64,000 bases of DNA from Cheiracanthium punctorium (GCA_038373885.1 JAWZYV010006126.1:1-64000), one strand, 5' to 3'; positions 1-10,299 are shown, counted from the stretch's first letter. Numbers and translations are program-made. The notes: generated by a model not told the origin, from the letters alone.

Positions 1-1555
1 AGCATTGCGGCTTTGAAGATGATCGTACAATATAAGTCAACGTGAGGCATAATACGATGGGAAAATGACAGCCAAAAGAGGAAATTTTCGTCATTAAGCA
101 TCCGTAGAAATCCTGAAGCTTCTTGTACTGGTAGATTCTTCAACTTCTGCAATTCTTCGAAGCATTCCTTTAGCTGATTAATATTTTCATAAACGGTTAC
201 AACTCTGGAGTTAAAATTCCATCTCGTACTGGAGCCCCTTGGAATTCTTTTACTAACTAAATGTAACGCTGCGTGGCGTTGTAGTGATCGTGAAAAAAAC
301 GCTGGAATGCCATGTAAACTGCTGAAAAATATGCGCATTTTTGAATTCTGTGATGCTGATTTTTCCATAATTAAGTTGAACTGATGGACATAACAGTGTG
401 TAAAATGAGCATTGCAATAATTTTCTTTAATTATGGCTTGCACTCCGTTCTTCGCGCCACTCATAACAGCTGCACCATCGTAAGTTTGACTAATAAGTTT
501 ATCAAAATCATTTTTCAAAACTATACTCAACTGTTCAAGTATAATCAGACAAACTTTAAGCGTTTTGCAATTGAGGGTGGTAAAATTCCCAGAATCTTTC
601 AAATACTTCACCTTCATTTTCATAATGAAACACAATAACTTCTTGAATTTTCTCTGAAATATCTGTTGTGTCATCTGGCATGACAGCTAGAAATTTTGCA
701 CGGCTGATCTGATCCGTTATTTCACTTCGACAGTGGCGGATTATTGCAAGTTTGTCGGTGGGGGCGGTTAGTTAGAAAATTGACATATACATCCATTTTA
801 TGGAAGTAAAATAGGATCTTTTACATTAATTTCTTTCTTCTCGCGGGGGGGGGCGACCGCCCCCCCTTTAATCCGCCCTTGCACTTCGACATACTTCTAA
901 AATACAGTCCAATAATTCATTTTGGATTGTCTTTGAGCTTCCTTTGAAAACGGAGGCAGTTTCAAAATGAGCTTTTAAACTCTCATCAAGTTTTCCAGCA
1001 AATTTCAGAAGTCCCCGAAAAATACCAGGTTTAGTGGAGTCCAATTTTTCGTCATGGCCTCGAAGTGGTAATTCAAATTGGCCACAAAATTTAATATAGT
1101 CTATTATTTTTGAGATTATTTCTCTATTTTTTTTTACTTCCTCATTGTGCTTTGTTATGCTCGATTTACATGCTTCACTTAAGTACACAGCAATGTCAAC
1201 CTTCCCAAGCATAGCCAAGTTCACAATATTTCTTAAATGTTTTTCAGAGTTTTTATGTTTTTATTTTTTTATTTTTTCCGGAAGATGACTTAAGTCATTA
1301 ATTCCTGTTTTGCTCCAAGAATGATCTCCCCCATAAAGTAAACATGGAAAACAAAATAACGTGTTTCTTACATCACAGCCAGTCATGCTTACTATAAACG
1401 TCTCTACCAAATTTTCGCTGACATGAATTCTTCCTACTTGTTGAAGCTTGAGAAATTTTCAAGTCCGGAAAGGAACGTCTTTTGCTTTTAACTTCCAGTT
1501 TTTCAACTAATGATAACTGTGAAAACACGATTTGCTGCAAACCTACCACATTCAT
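1..1555 (-). pseudogene. hAT-type transposase relic (TTF zinc finger + DUF4371, ZMYM1-like)
   Basis: On the minus strand the pieces read, in order: an N-terminal stretch starting near 1555, a TTF-type zinc-finger segment with the FCFPCLLYGG signature (about 1265-1375), a DUF4371 segment containing FCGQFELPLRGHDE (868-1224), and a continuation containing AKFLAVMPDDTTD, YDGAAVMSG and CYVHQFNL down to position 1. This order is that of the ZMYM1-like/hAT transposases abundant in arthropods. The C-terminal dimerisation part lies off the left edge. The copy is dead: frameshifts lie near 1375 and 550, an in-frame stop near 1260, and a 151-bp MITE sits inside the DUF4371 region at 731-881. Removing that MITE and one copy of its 8-bp duplication restores the frame there. 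Confidence 0.85.
731..881. mobile_element. hAT MITE, 151 bp, inside the hAT transposase relic
   Basis: Ends CAGTGGCGGATTA and TAATCCGCCCTTG form an imperfect terminal inverted repeat. Flanking 8-bp duplications CACTTCGA lie at 723-730 and 882-889. The interior is non-coding with G/C homopolymer runs. Eight-base duplications and CA...TG ends place it in the hAT superfamily. Confidence 0.88.
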
Positions 1556-1836
1556 GTTCTTATTTCGAAAAGAGCAAAATTCGGAGGCACAAAGAAACAA
1601 AGCGCTACGCAGAATGTGCGGCTTGTGCTCTGCATCGCTTGCAGTGCCAAATCGGAAATAAATTCTGCGTTTCCTTCCACCCACTCACCACCGCGAGCAT
1701 GCGTAGTGAGCCTTCGAATTGGATGAAAATCGCAGTAATTCATTGCAGCGCTTCGAAAGGGAGGGCAACCCTCCTGAAGTATTGGTACTCTTTTCACACG
1801 CTTGTTAACCCATTTATACCTAGTGTCCCTTTTTTG

Positions 1837-2643
1837 CAGGGCCGTAACCAGAGGGGGGGGGGCTACGGGGGCTGAGCCCTACCTAACCGGCTTTCAGCCC
1901 CCCCTAAGATTTTCAAATGTTTTTTGTAAATTTACAAATAAATACGAATTCTAGAAACGACTGATTTTTAACAATCGCTAAATTTTACATCATAAAAAAT
2001 ACCCATTGTTTTGGGAGAATTTCTCATCACAATGGCCAGATTTCTATACATACGGTTAATTATTTTGCTGCTCTTGGCTGCATCGCTCTTGGCTATATTC
2101 TTTGATGTAGCATCGGTTTTCGGATTTTTCCGAGTACAAGAAACAGCCGGTTTCCTTTTAAGTTCCTTACAATTTTATCTTTACAATTATATATTTAAAA
2201 TGAAAAATAAATGCACTTTTCAGTAAATTTTTAATTTACTGAATTTAATTGTTGTTGTTCTTTAATTGTTAACATTTTTTTTATTTTACAGAGTTTATTA
2301 TTATTATTATTGGATAGCATTTAATGGATTGCAAAAGGCACAATTAACTAGTAACTGCGTCTTGTGAATTATTGTTGTACAAAAAATTACTCTAACCGAC
2401 ATCCAATACTGCATTCTCTCAAAATATCATTTGAATATTTTTAATGGAGTCTCAATGAAAAAATTATTAACATAATGAATGTTAAATATTTTAAAAACAC
2501 GGTGTTTTTCGAAGCAAATACTCAAGAAAAAAAAAGTGGAAATTGAACCCCCCCCCCTTCCGCCTACTAATACTTATATTTGTTCCGCCCCCCCAAACTA
2601 GATTCAAAGCCCTACCTAACATTTCATCCTGGTTACTGCCCTG
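1837..2643. mobile_element. Non-autonomous hAT element, 807 bp
   Basis: Terminal inverted repeats CAGGGCCGTAACCAG and CTGGTTACTGCCCTG (one mismatch) are flanked by exact 8-bp duplications CTTTTTTG at 1829-1836 and 2644-2651. No transposase is encoded. A 71-codon frame at 2011-2226 is hydrophobic, low in complexity and judged spurious. Confidence 0.88.
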
Positions 2644-2869
2644 CTTTTTTGGGACGGCATTTTCGCTATTAGTCGAAAACGTTATTTATTTTTCCTAGCC
2701 TTTATTCATGAGTATTGAGCCTCAACTCTACAAAATATTTTAACATGACCAAGTAGGATGTTGACATTTCGATTTTTATGCATAATGATTTTAAAAGAAA
2801 TCATCCCTTGTTCAAGAAGTTGACATCAGAAATTTATCTATTATTTCTGTTATCAGTAAAAATCGAAGA

Positions 2870-3660
2870 AAGTCGCAAAAATATCCAGGCACAAATGGGC
2901 TAAGGACAAGTGTAAAATTGTCTTTTTATCACTACTGATGAGTCTTTAGACTTACTGTCTGGATAGCTGTTTTATTACTAAACCTTTACTCTGTAGATTA
3001 AAAAATTGTAGGGAGTGCTGCAGCTCTGCAGCTCCTATTTACGAGCCGCTACTGAAAGCGCCATATGGAATGAAGCAAGTAAAGTGCCATGGATAAGCTG
3101 CTCCATGAGTCTCAATATTTGTTTCAATTACGAAGGAAAAGACTCTAGACTTAATAAATTGATGAAGATAATTTTGGCCACGCGCTTTGAGATGGAACAA
3201 GAATGACATAATGTGATGTATCATAAATTCCCCTATTTACCTGCTTCCGCGGCGATATCAATGGTCTTAAAAATGAATCCTTGTGCTTTTTATTTTCCTT
3301 GTGCTGCTCATAGCTTAAATTTAATGATTAACGATGCAGCAAAGGTGAATGCAGATAGTTACTTTTTTTTTTGGACAATTCAAGAATTATACAATTTATT
3401 TTCTTCTCCTAAGCGATGGGCAATTCTTTTGAAAAACATTTCCTGTTTAACCTTAAAACTCCTCTCAAACACTCGGTTGGAAAAGCAAAATTGAAGCCAT
3501 TTGACCTTTAAGATATCAACTAGGAGAAATCTAGGACGCTCCTTTGAAATATCCGAAGGTGAATGCTTTTCAAAAGAAGTGCAACATGAAGAACGAAGTC
3601 TGTGCCATAATCAAAGATTACAAATTTATTTGTTCCTTGATACTTTGGCACGATTTCCGT
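2870..3660 (+). pseudogene. Second hAT-type (DUF4371, ZMYM1-like) transposase relic
   Basis: Plus-strand fragments in several frames carry family signatures: a TTDES-like stretch near 2930, PCAFYFPCAAHSLNLMINDAAK at about 3275-3345, SSPKRWAIL near 3405, and a degraded LTLK..L..TRLE stretch near 3450-3485. A fragment near 3605-3660 resembles the following conserved block. The relic is on the opposite strand from the one at 1-1555 and differs in sequence, so it is a separate insertion. Frameshifts and stops make it non-functional. Its outer limits are uncertain. Confidence 0.65.
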
Positions 3661-3681
3661 AACAGAATTAATCCAATCGGC

Positions 3682-3789
3682 CTTTGAAAATCATACATTT
3701 CATCCATTTTCTCGGTCATTTTCAAGTAGCTAGTAAGGGACCATCTTGAAAATGGCCGAGAAAATGGATGAAATGTATGATTTTCAAAG
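3682..3789. repeat. Near-perfect 45-bp inverted repeat (hairpin)
   Basis: Arms 3682-3726 and 3745-3789 are reverse complements with a single mismatch, separated by an 18-base loop. The hairpin lies just after the hAT relic. No target duplication was recognised around it. Confidence 0.85.
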
Positions 3790-4029
3790 TTCTATAACTC
3801 GGTCAGTTTTTATCGTAATAAAATGAAACTTTTTGTGTTTACTTTGTTTTTGTGTACTGCATCTTTTCCTAAATATAAGTGATAGGACCTGGGGACCGTA
3901 TAAAAATTTAATTTTTGTAATTTTTTTCTAAATGGGTTTTTTGGTTCGAAAAGCACGTAAAAACATTCTTTACCTTTTTAAAAACATTTTTCAAATTGGA
4001 AGTGCATATCTAAACCCAACGGTTCGGGA

Positions 4030-4700
4030 ATTAGCTATTGGGTCACATTAAGGCTGGACACGCTGTATATTCTGACCAAAGAACAAATTTTATCAGGGAT
4101 TATCGCGAAATCAGAAAATTACTAGTATTTCTGGACATGGGCGCCGGCAGCATAGGGCAAGGGGGGGCAATGCCTCCTGCATTTTTGTATGCAGTGTTTT
4201 CCCTTGCTTTTTTGCTCTTTCCAACATGGTAACCATACGTTGAAGTAGTCTTTGCCCCCCTTGAGTAGTCTTTGCCCCCCCTGGAGTAGTCTTTGCCCCC
4301 CCTGGGAAATATTCTGCCGGCGCCCATGTTTCTAGATCAAACTGAGAAGTTTCATGGTTATTTAACAAAAGAACCTATACACTAGAATTTTAATTCACCC
4401 TCAGCACCTCACTTCGGAAGCCTTTGGGAATCTAACATCAAACAAACAAAACTGCATCTAAAATGTGTAATAGGAACTCAAATAGTAGCACATGAAGAAT
4501 TTATGACAATATTTGCCGAAGTTGAGGCCTGTCTCAATTCTAGACGCATCATTCCCCTTTCTAATGATCCCAATGACATTGAGGCTCTTATGCCTGGGCA
4601 TTCCATAGCGGGAGCACTATTAAACGCTTTGCTTGACCACAACTTAATATCTGCAAAAATCACAGCAACTGAAAGCAGTGATGTAGTCCTGAGAAAAAAG
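4030..4700 (+). pseudogene. BEL/Pao retrotransposon integrase relic
   Basis: The two sides of the MITE at 4136-4328 read in one frame as a BEL/Pao-type integrase core. The left part has a YSDQRTNF segment matching the catalytic YSDxGTNF motif. The right part has the SAPHFGSLWE motif and then ACLNSR, PLSNDPND and PGH blocks (4400-4625). An in-frame TAG stands just before the NFNSPSAPHF motif. Reverse transcriptase, protease, gag and LTRs are absent, so this is a short degenerate fragment. Confidence 0.8.
4136..4328. mobile_element. hAT MITE, CATGGGCGCC family, 193 bp
   Basis: Perfect inverted ends CATGGGCGCCGGCAG / CTGCCGGCGCCCATG are flanked by TTTCTGGA (4128-4135) and TTTCTAGA (4329-4336), an 8-bp duplication with one change. 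The interior has three short direct repeats of the type AGTAGTCTTTGCCCCCC. Related copies lie at 39133-39321 and 39948-40133. It interrupts the BEL/Pao integrase relic in frame. Confidence 0.85.
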
Positions 4701-4748
4701 TGCGGGGACGCTCGTTTTTGACTAATTAAACTTAAATATGGGTAATTA

Positions 4749-5252
4749 ATAAAGACACATAAAACATTATTTAATACGGCGGATTAATTAGTTAAAATTT
4801 TTTATTTGGGAATACCTTATTCCCCCGTACACGATATATATTTCGGTTACACACATAACCATCTTCAGTCGTTTCTGGAGCGCTCACTAATGGCGGCTTC
4901 TTTTTAGAAAGACATAATATTTTTTTAAAAAGAAGCCGCCATTAGTGAGCGCTCCAGAAACGACTGAAGATGGTTATGTGTGTAACCGAAATATATATCG
5001 TGTACGGGGGAATAAGGTATTCCCAAATAAAAAATTTTAACTAATTAATCCGCCGTATTAAATAATGTTTTATGTGTCTTTATTATGTCTAGCCGATACC
5101 GGGCTTTTTAAGTATTTTATGTCTTGTGTTTCGACATAAAAAGAAGCCGCCATTAGTGAGCGCTCCAGAAACGACTGAAGTTGGTTATGTGTGTAACCGA
5201 AATATATATCGTGTACGGGGGAATAAGGTATTCCCAAATAAAAAATTTTAAC
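4749..5252. mobile_element. Penelope-like remnant: inverted plus direct repeat copies
   Basis: Arms 4747-4905 and 4927-5085 are 159-bp reverse complements around a 21-base spacer. A third copy in the same orientation as the right arm follows at 5138-5254. The whole is bounded by a 12-bp direct repeat TATGGGTAATTA (4737-4748 and 5253-5264), as expected of a target duplication. Each copy carries CTGAAGA, a GGTTA/TAACC stem and GAAA, resembling the core of the minimal hammerhead ribozymes reported in Penelope-like elements. No reverse transcriptase is present. The class assignment is inference; the repeat structure is seen directly. Confidence 0.5.
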
Positions 5253-5602
5253 TATGGGTAATTAGTTAAATGTAAGTATTGCTAATTAGTATTAATCAAA
5301 TCGTTAATTCTAATTATTTATTGATTGGTCGTTAGTTTTTTAATAATTAATTACATTTTTATTGTAAAAGCAATGTAACTTTTCATCAACAACTTTTCAG
5401 TCCCCAAAGGAAAACAATTTTTCAATCTACCACTGTGTACAAGCCAAATGGCAAAATAACTGGATTATTACTTTTTCTTATTTGTGCTGGATCCCTTGCT
5501 AGCTAAGTCCCCCCCCCCCCCTCCGATTGGCGAATTTGTGGCATAGCAAGCTCTCCTGCCCACTAGGGGGGAAAAGCACTTAGCGGCATGCTTTGTGCGA
5601 GG

Positions 5603-6010
5603 TGCATTTCGCCAGCCCCCCCCCCCCCACCAAAAACGATTTCGATGAAAATGGTTCAGATCGTTTGTACCTCGTTTGTACCCGTTTGTACCAGCAAACT
5701 TTTCGTTTGTACCTCATTGGTATCTTCACAATAAGCGTTTCCTTGTGGGGGGGCTGGCGAAATGCCTAGCCCCCCCACCAACGAATTTTCAAAAATGAAC
5801 GATGCCAATCGTTTGTACCTCGTTTGTACCCGTTTGTACCAACAAAATTTTCGTTTGTACTTCACTGGTAGTTTAACTATAAGCGTATCCTTGTGGGGGG
5901 GCTGGAGAAACGGTAGCCCCCCCACCAACGAATTTTCAAAAATGAACGGTGCCAATCGTTTGTACCTCGTTTGTACCCGTTTGTACCAGCAAAATTTTCG
6001 TTTGTACCTG
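5603..6010. repeat. Left iteron array (three units, inverted orientation)
   Basis: About 2.5 units, each with four CGTTTGTACC decamers, a G/C homopolymer hairpin and a conserved CGAATTTTCAAAAATGAACG segment. From the outside the order is terminal unit, type B, and then a type A unit that breaks off at about 6010. Frames read across it are artefacts of the repeat. Confidence 0.85.
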
Positions 6011-6362
6011 ACTAGTTATAATAGCTATATTAATAGCTATAATAGAAGAAAAGTGAATGTGATAATGCAGATTCATATAAGCCAACGTACGGTTCAATCG
6101 GGTGCAGTTAACTATGTTAAACAATTTTTTTTTCTTTTTCTTTTGTTTCCCCCCGAGCCTGAACAAACTAATGTTTGTTTTCACTAGATAATAATAATTA
6201 TTTATAAATTCTCTCATTTATAGCAATTTCTTTAATTTGCGACAAAGATTAATAATTACACCCTTCCCCTCAACATATAAACGGGAAGCATCTGTTAGCT
6301 CAAAACACAAAAGAGGCACAAAAAAAATTTCCTGATAGAAAGAGGTATTAACGTGCAGCAGT

Positions 6363-6902
6363 TAAAGATGAGACGGGCTCAGCCCGAGCCCGAAAGCCCG
6401 AGCCCAAGCCCGGGCCCGAACCGGGCTCGGGCTCTGTAATTCACAATTGTGTTCGGGCTCGGGCGGGCTCGGGCTCATGAAAAATTTCTCCTTTATTGAA
6501 CATACTGCTTGAAATAGATTTTGAAAAGTGATTCATGAGGAAAATAAAAGTACTTATAAAAGAAAAATAAATAAACAAATAAAAATAGCGGCACGGGCGC
6601 CTAGAAGGTGCATGAAGCTCTTTGGGAATTTTAGAACGGCGGTTTATATTCCTTAATTAGTCATGAGATCCGACATTTTTTGATAAAGGACGGATACAAA
6701 AAATTAGAAAGTGCATTCGGAGTTTGCAAGTATATTTGTCTTTAATTTGCACAAACGGCAAAATTTATTGTATTCTATCAATGAAGTACTTGAATTTTTT
6801 AAAAATCTTAACTGAAATTTCGGGCTCGGGCGGGCTCGGGCTCCGACTTAAATAATATTGCGCGGGCTCGGGCTTCAAAAAATGAGCCCGAACTCATCTC
6901 TA
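6363..6902. mobile_element. hAT MITE rich in GGGCTCGGGCTC, 540 bp
   Basis: Ends TAAAGATGAG and CTCATCTCTA form the terminal inverted repeat. Exact 8-bp duplications GCAGCAGT lie at 6355-6362 and 6903-6910. Subterminal runs of GAGCCCG/CGGGCTC repeats flank an AT-rich middle. A second copy is at 44537-44938. Confidence 0.88.
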
Positions 6903-6954
6903 GCAGCAGTAGCGTACGCGAACTTCCTTCAACGGACGGGAGGGGGGGTTACAT

Positions 6955-7391
6955 TAAGGTGACCATATTTCTAAACGGTAATTTGGGGACAAATCAACCA
7001 TTGTCCTCGAATCTAAACAAAACTTGGGGACACTAAAGTATTCGAGTAAGAGATAAATTTCCTAGTTTAGATTTGCGAATATTAATTGATTTTTTGAAAT
7101 ACGTAATACGTGAAAGAAATATGGAAAGTCATATTTATAGCCTAATTCATATTCTATCGCGCATGAGAACAAACCTTTTCAGAGATGAGTTTAGTTGTTT
7201 CTGTAAGAAGAAGGCGGTTTTTGTTGTTTTCTTTTTCTATTTCTTCAGTTTTTCCCCCCAGAAAGTATTAACGGTAACTTTGAAGAAGATAAAGTACAGA
7301 TCTCTAAATTTGAGGACATTTGGGGTCAAACTTAATATACTATCTATATTTGGGGACTGTCCTCGAATTTCGAGGACGTATGGTCGCCTTA
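6955..7391. mobile_element. hAT-like MITE with TAAGGTGACCATA ends, 437 bp
   Basis: Ends TAAGGTGACCATA and TATGGTCGCCTTA match as inverted repeats, and GGGGAC/CCTCGA motifs recur inside both ends. Its duplication is GGTTACAT: the left copy is 6947-6954, while the right copy is split by the next element and reappears whole at 8656-8663. A truncated relative lies at 43660-43724. Confidence 0.85.
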
Positions 7392-7796
7392 GGTTAGTGG
7401 TGTAGTCGAAGGGGGACGCCGTCCTTCTACTCTTTCACTTCAGCCCAAACGTCCCCCCACTTTTTATTCTCAGGGGGGACGCTCATTTACAAGGTTTTTT
7501 TTTAATTCTGTGAAGAAATTAACTTTTTTTTTGTTCGCGCGTGAGCAAGTACATCGGTATAAAAATCAAAAGGTAACTTTTGAGTGTTTGTATCGACTTT
7601 ACAAATAGGATTGAAAGGGTTTCTTAAACACTTCAGTAGTGAAAACATATCCATGAGAATAGAACAGATTATAATCTTTCCGAACGCACTCTTGGTAAAG
7701 AAAAAAATGTCTTTCCGAAAAAGTGACAAAAATCGGGGTAGCGAATAGTCACGTACCAATCCAAAAGAAAATCTGTCACTTTGACATTGGATTGTT

Positions 7797-7917
7797 GCAT
7801 CACCATGGCGCGGTGGTTATAAAACTATGGGGTTCGGGTCCCATTGCGCGTCCGTCGATCTAACCGTTCGGAGTTTTCCTTGGTTCTCGCCGAAACTTTG
7901 CCGAAATACGAGTTAGG
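7797..7917 (+). mobile_element. tRNA-derived SINE, 5' half only
   Basis: Begins GCATCACCATGGCGCGGTGG (A-box-like) and continues through a B-box-like GGTTCGGGTCCC to TACGAGTTAGG. It stops abruptly where the next copy's flanking ACATTGGATTGTT begins. About 35 bases between the boxes are missing compared with the next copy. Confidence 0.7.
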
Positions 7918-7930
7918 ACATTGGATTGTT

Positions 7931-8200
7931 GCCTCACCATGGCACAGTGGTTATAAAACTAGAAATGGTAGACGGGCTAAGTATGAAGGTCCCGGGTTCG
8001 GGTCCCATTGCGCGTCTGTCGATCTAACCGTTCGGAGTTTTCCGTGGTTCTCTCCGAAACTTTGCCTAGATACAGGTTAGGACCCCTTAGAAAGACCTCC
8101 ACAGAGGGCACCCCTTTTGTGTTGTCTTTCTGACGGATTTATAACCGGGCTTCGAGCCAAGCACACAAATCCGCTATACGTGTTTACAATAACAACAACA
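7931..8200 (+). mobile_element. tRNA-derived SINE, full length, CAA-rich tail
   Basis: The head has an A box (TGGCACAGTGG) and a B box (GGTTCGGGTCCC) at tRNA-like spacing. A conserved body (CGTTCGGAGTTTTCC, TTAGGACCCCTTA, GAGGGCACC) and a tail of AACAACAACAAC follow. It is flanked by the 13-bp repeat ACATTGGATTGTT at 7918-7930 and 8201-8213. Other copies are at 7797, 8246 and 27116. Confidence 0.8.
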
Positions 8201-8245
8201 ACATTGGATTGTTGACAAATGTAAATGGAAAAAATTAGGTAGCTC

Positions 8246-8430
8246 CGATGGCGCGTCCTTAACAGTTCGTGGTTTTCTCCGAAACTTAGCGTGAATACAG
8301 GTTAGGACCCCTTACAAAAACCCCAACGGAGGGCACCACTCCCCCTTGTGCTGTTCTTTTGACGAGGATTTTAAGAGGGCTTCGAGCCAAGCACACAAAT
8401 CCGATTACATGTTTGCAACAACAAATTAAG
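8246..8430 (+). mobile_element. SINE 3' fragment
   Basis: Shares the body and 3' end of the neighbouring SINE (GTGGTTTTCTCCGAAAC, TTAGGACCCCTTA, CTTCGAGCCAAGCACACAAA, CAACAACAA tail) but lacks the A and B boxes. Confidence 0.7.
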
Positions 8431-8675
8431 TAGCTTACACCGTTGATCCAAAAGACTTATTTTAGATTATTAACAAGTAATCAATAATTTAGCAATGAGT
8501 TCAATTTAATTAATTAATAAACAAATGATGGTTAAATTAGTTTTATTGGTTGTTTAAGGAATAATTACAATTAATGAATCCGATAAGTGTAGGTTAAATT
8601 TCGTGAAAAATGAGCGTCCCCCCACTTTTTTTCTTAGGACTACAACACTGCCTTAGGTTACATACAAAATCATTG

Positions 8676-8820
8676 GGCCCGCTCGAGAATTCACCGGTCG
8701 GTTATGCTAGGTTATGCACCGGTGCTATTGGTTGCGGCCATTCTTCGGTTAAGTGACGTCACGGTTGTCAACCGGTTTCGGTCATCCTCACCATATCGCA
8801 TTTCAAGCCAAGAAAAAAAA
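8676..8820 (+). mobile_element. Truncated element with GGCCCGTTCGAG-type end
   Basis: About 145 bp is homologous to the left part of the element at 48590-48945, including the end GGCCCGCTCGAGAATTCACC, the ACCGGT motifs and the GTGACGTCACGGT block. Homology stops in an A-run near 8820 and no right end is present. Confidence 0.65.
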
Positions 8821-8983
8821 AGGTGTATGCTTGTAATCTTTACGCGCGGTTGAAGTAAAACTTCTTTGACGTTTACGACACAGATCACTCAAATGATTAT
8901 ACTTAAAATAAATATCATATTAAAATTTAATTATATTTATTATTCAGGTACTTTACAAAGATTATATAAATGTTATATTCATA

Positions 8984-9300
8984 TTATTCATTGGAAATAG
9001 GTACTTGAATGTCATCATAATTTTTTATGTATGAAATTAGAGGTTTGTGGTAACTATAATGTGAAACATAAATTTTACTCTCTAAATTTGCTAATTTTCT
9101 TGAAAATACAGCATCTATCGTTGTACTGAAACGCGACACGTTGTTGATTGAAGTCGAGAAGTATTCATAGTTAGATCAAATTTTTCTTTGAAAAAATCAA
9201 CTAACGGCTGAGATTCTTGAGGGCGAAAATTAACATTAAAATCTCCAGTAAGAATCATCGGTAATTCATGATAATTATTTAGAATCCAGGAAGTCTCCAT
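8984..9300 (-). pseudogene. Endonuclease/exonuclease/phosphatase domain C-terminus, Helitron-associated type
   Basis: The frame ending at 9115 contains MILTGDFNVNF, the conserved GDFN motif of the EEP fold. After a frameshift near 9135 it continues with TTIDAVFSR and YVSHYSYHKPL, corresponding to the terminal TxxDAVF and SxH(K/R)P motifs, and stops at 8984. This form resembles the endonuclease encoded next to helicases in arthropod Helitrons/Helentrons, but a LINE or another source cannot be excluded. The N-terminal catalytic part is missing. Confidence 0.55.
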
Positions 9301-9761
9301 GTTGTAGTATTATTCTTTAACTGTTTTCTTATACCATTGTTCCGTCTGGAGTTTGGGTTTGAATGGCGGGAATGTCCATAGTCTAGTACTATACTTTAAC
9401 TGTGTTCTTTAACTGATGTTTTCCTCTATCAGTTGGGTTCGAATGCAGGTAGTGTAATTTTTTGTGTATTTTTCTATCACAGTATTCTTAAGCGTTGATT
9501 TCGTCTGCTGGTAGGTTTCGAATTATTATTCTGTATCCGTGTTTTTAAACTGCAGGTTCAGTCTATTGTTTGGGATTGATTGCAGCCAGGATCCGTTTCT
9601 TTGTGGTGTTCCATCCCTGGGTTAAACCGTTGCTTGCTCCATCTTAAGGTTGGGTTAGAATCCACGGAGTGTCCATTTTTTATTCTTTTATTTTGTTATT
9701 AAACCGTTTGCAGGCAGTGCTTGTTTCTTTGTGGTGTTACATACTCGTATTCTTAAACAGT

Positions 9762-9762
<1 letters not shown>
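9301..9762. repeat. Degenerate tandem repeat region
   Basis: Successive ~90-120-base blocks share a loose theme: TTCTTTAACTG / TCTTAAGC, then T(C/T)CGTCTG, then GGGTT(C/T)GAATG or similar, then a G-rich step. They look like an old, strongly diverged array. No reading frame is conserved. Confidence 0.4.

Positions 9763-9800
<38 letters not shown>
9763..9800. repeat. (TA)n microsatellite
   Basis: Uninterrupted TA dinucleotides. Confidence 0.95.
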
Positions 9801-9802
<2 letters not shown>

Positions 9803-9803
9803 T

Positions 9804-10299
9804 TACTATATATAAATATATGTAATGTATAAAAAGGTAATTTGGGTTTTACTAGTTTGGGTATTGTTCAAGCGGGTACTTTCACTGTAAGTTTTGCTTT
9901 CCTGTCATACTTGCCATGCGCGCTCTGGAGCTATGTTTTATTTATTTTGTTATTTGCCAGACATCAGGCCGTCGATTCTGAGTTCTTTAGATGTACACGT
10001 GTCCCCACGCCCTTGTAGCCCCGGATGCGGGTCATGTTGGTAAATGTGTGTGGTTCGATCAGAGGTAAGAGAGAGGCGGAGTTATGTCTTCGAAAACCAC
10101 GTGGTGTGGTAAGCGTAAATACTCCCGCACATCGAAAATCGTCAGACTTCTGCCACTGGAACTGCTTAATGAGTCAACGCTGATTCTTGTACCCGTCTCC
10201 CCTCCCTTCTTCTCATTCTAAATTGTAACTTAAATGTAATGTTCAATAAACCATATTACCTGTCTTAACTCTGAAACTTTACTTGAAATATCTGACGTC
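9804..10299. other. Unassigned interval, LTR-like signals only
   Basis: No coding frame was recognised. A TATAAAAAGG box near 9828 and an AATAAA near 10245 are spaced as in an LTR or a short transcription unit, but no TG...CA ends or partner LTR were found. Confidence 0.25.

Larger units (their letters stand above)
7395..8650. mobile_element. hAT element hosting SINE copies, 1256 bp
   Basis: Ends TAGTGGTGTAGTC and GACTACAACACTG form the inverted repeat. Exact duplications CCTTAGGT lie at 7387-7394 and 8651-8658. It inserted into the right target duplication of the MITE at 6955-7391, so it is younger. The subterminal blocks carry GTCCCCCC(A)CTTTTT repeats. SINE sequence occupies 7797-8430. 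No transposase is encoded. Confidence 0.85.

Noticed and set aside
1510..1875. 121-codon plus-strand frame
   Set aside because: It overlaps the hAT relic on the other strand and runs into the next MITE; no motif.
5500..5590. GCTAAGT / ACTTAGC inverted pair around C- and G-runs as a small MITE
   Set aside because: Only seven bases match and no target duplication was found.
5656..6217. Frames across the left iteron array
   Set aside because: Same repeat artefact, continuing into low-complexity A/T runs.
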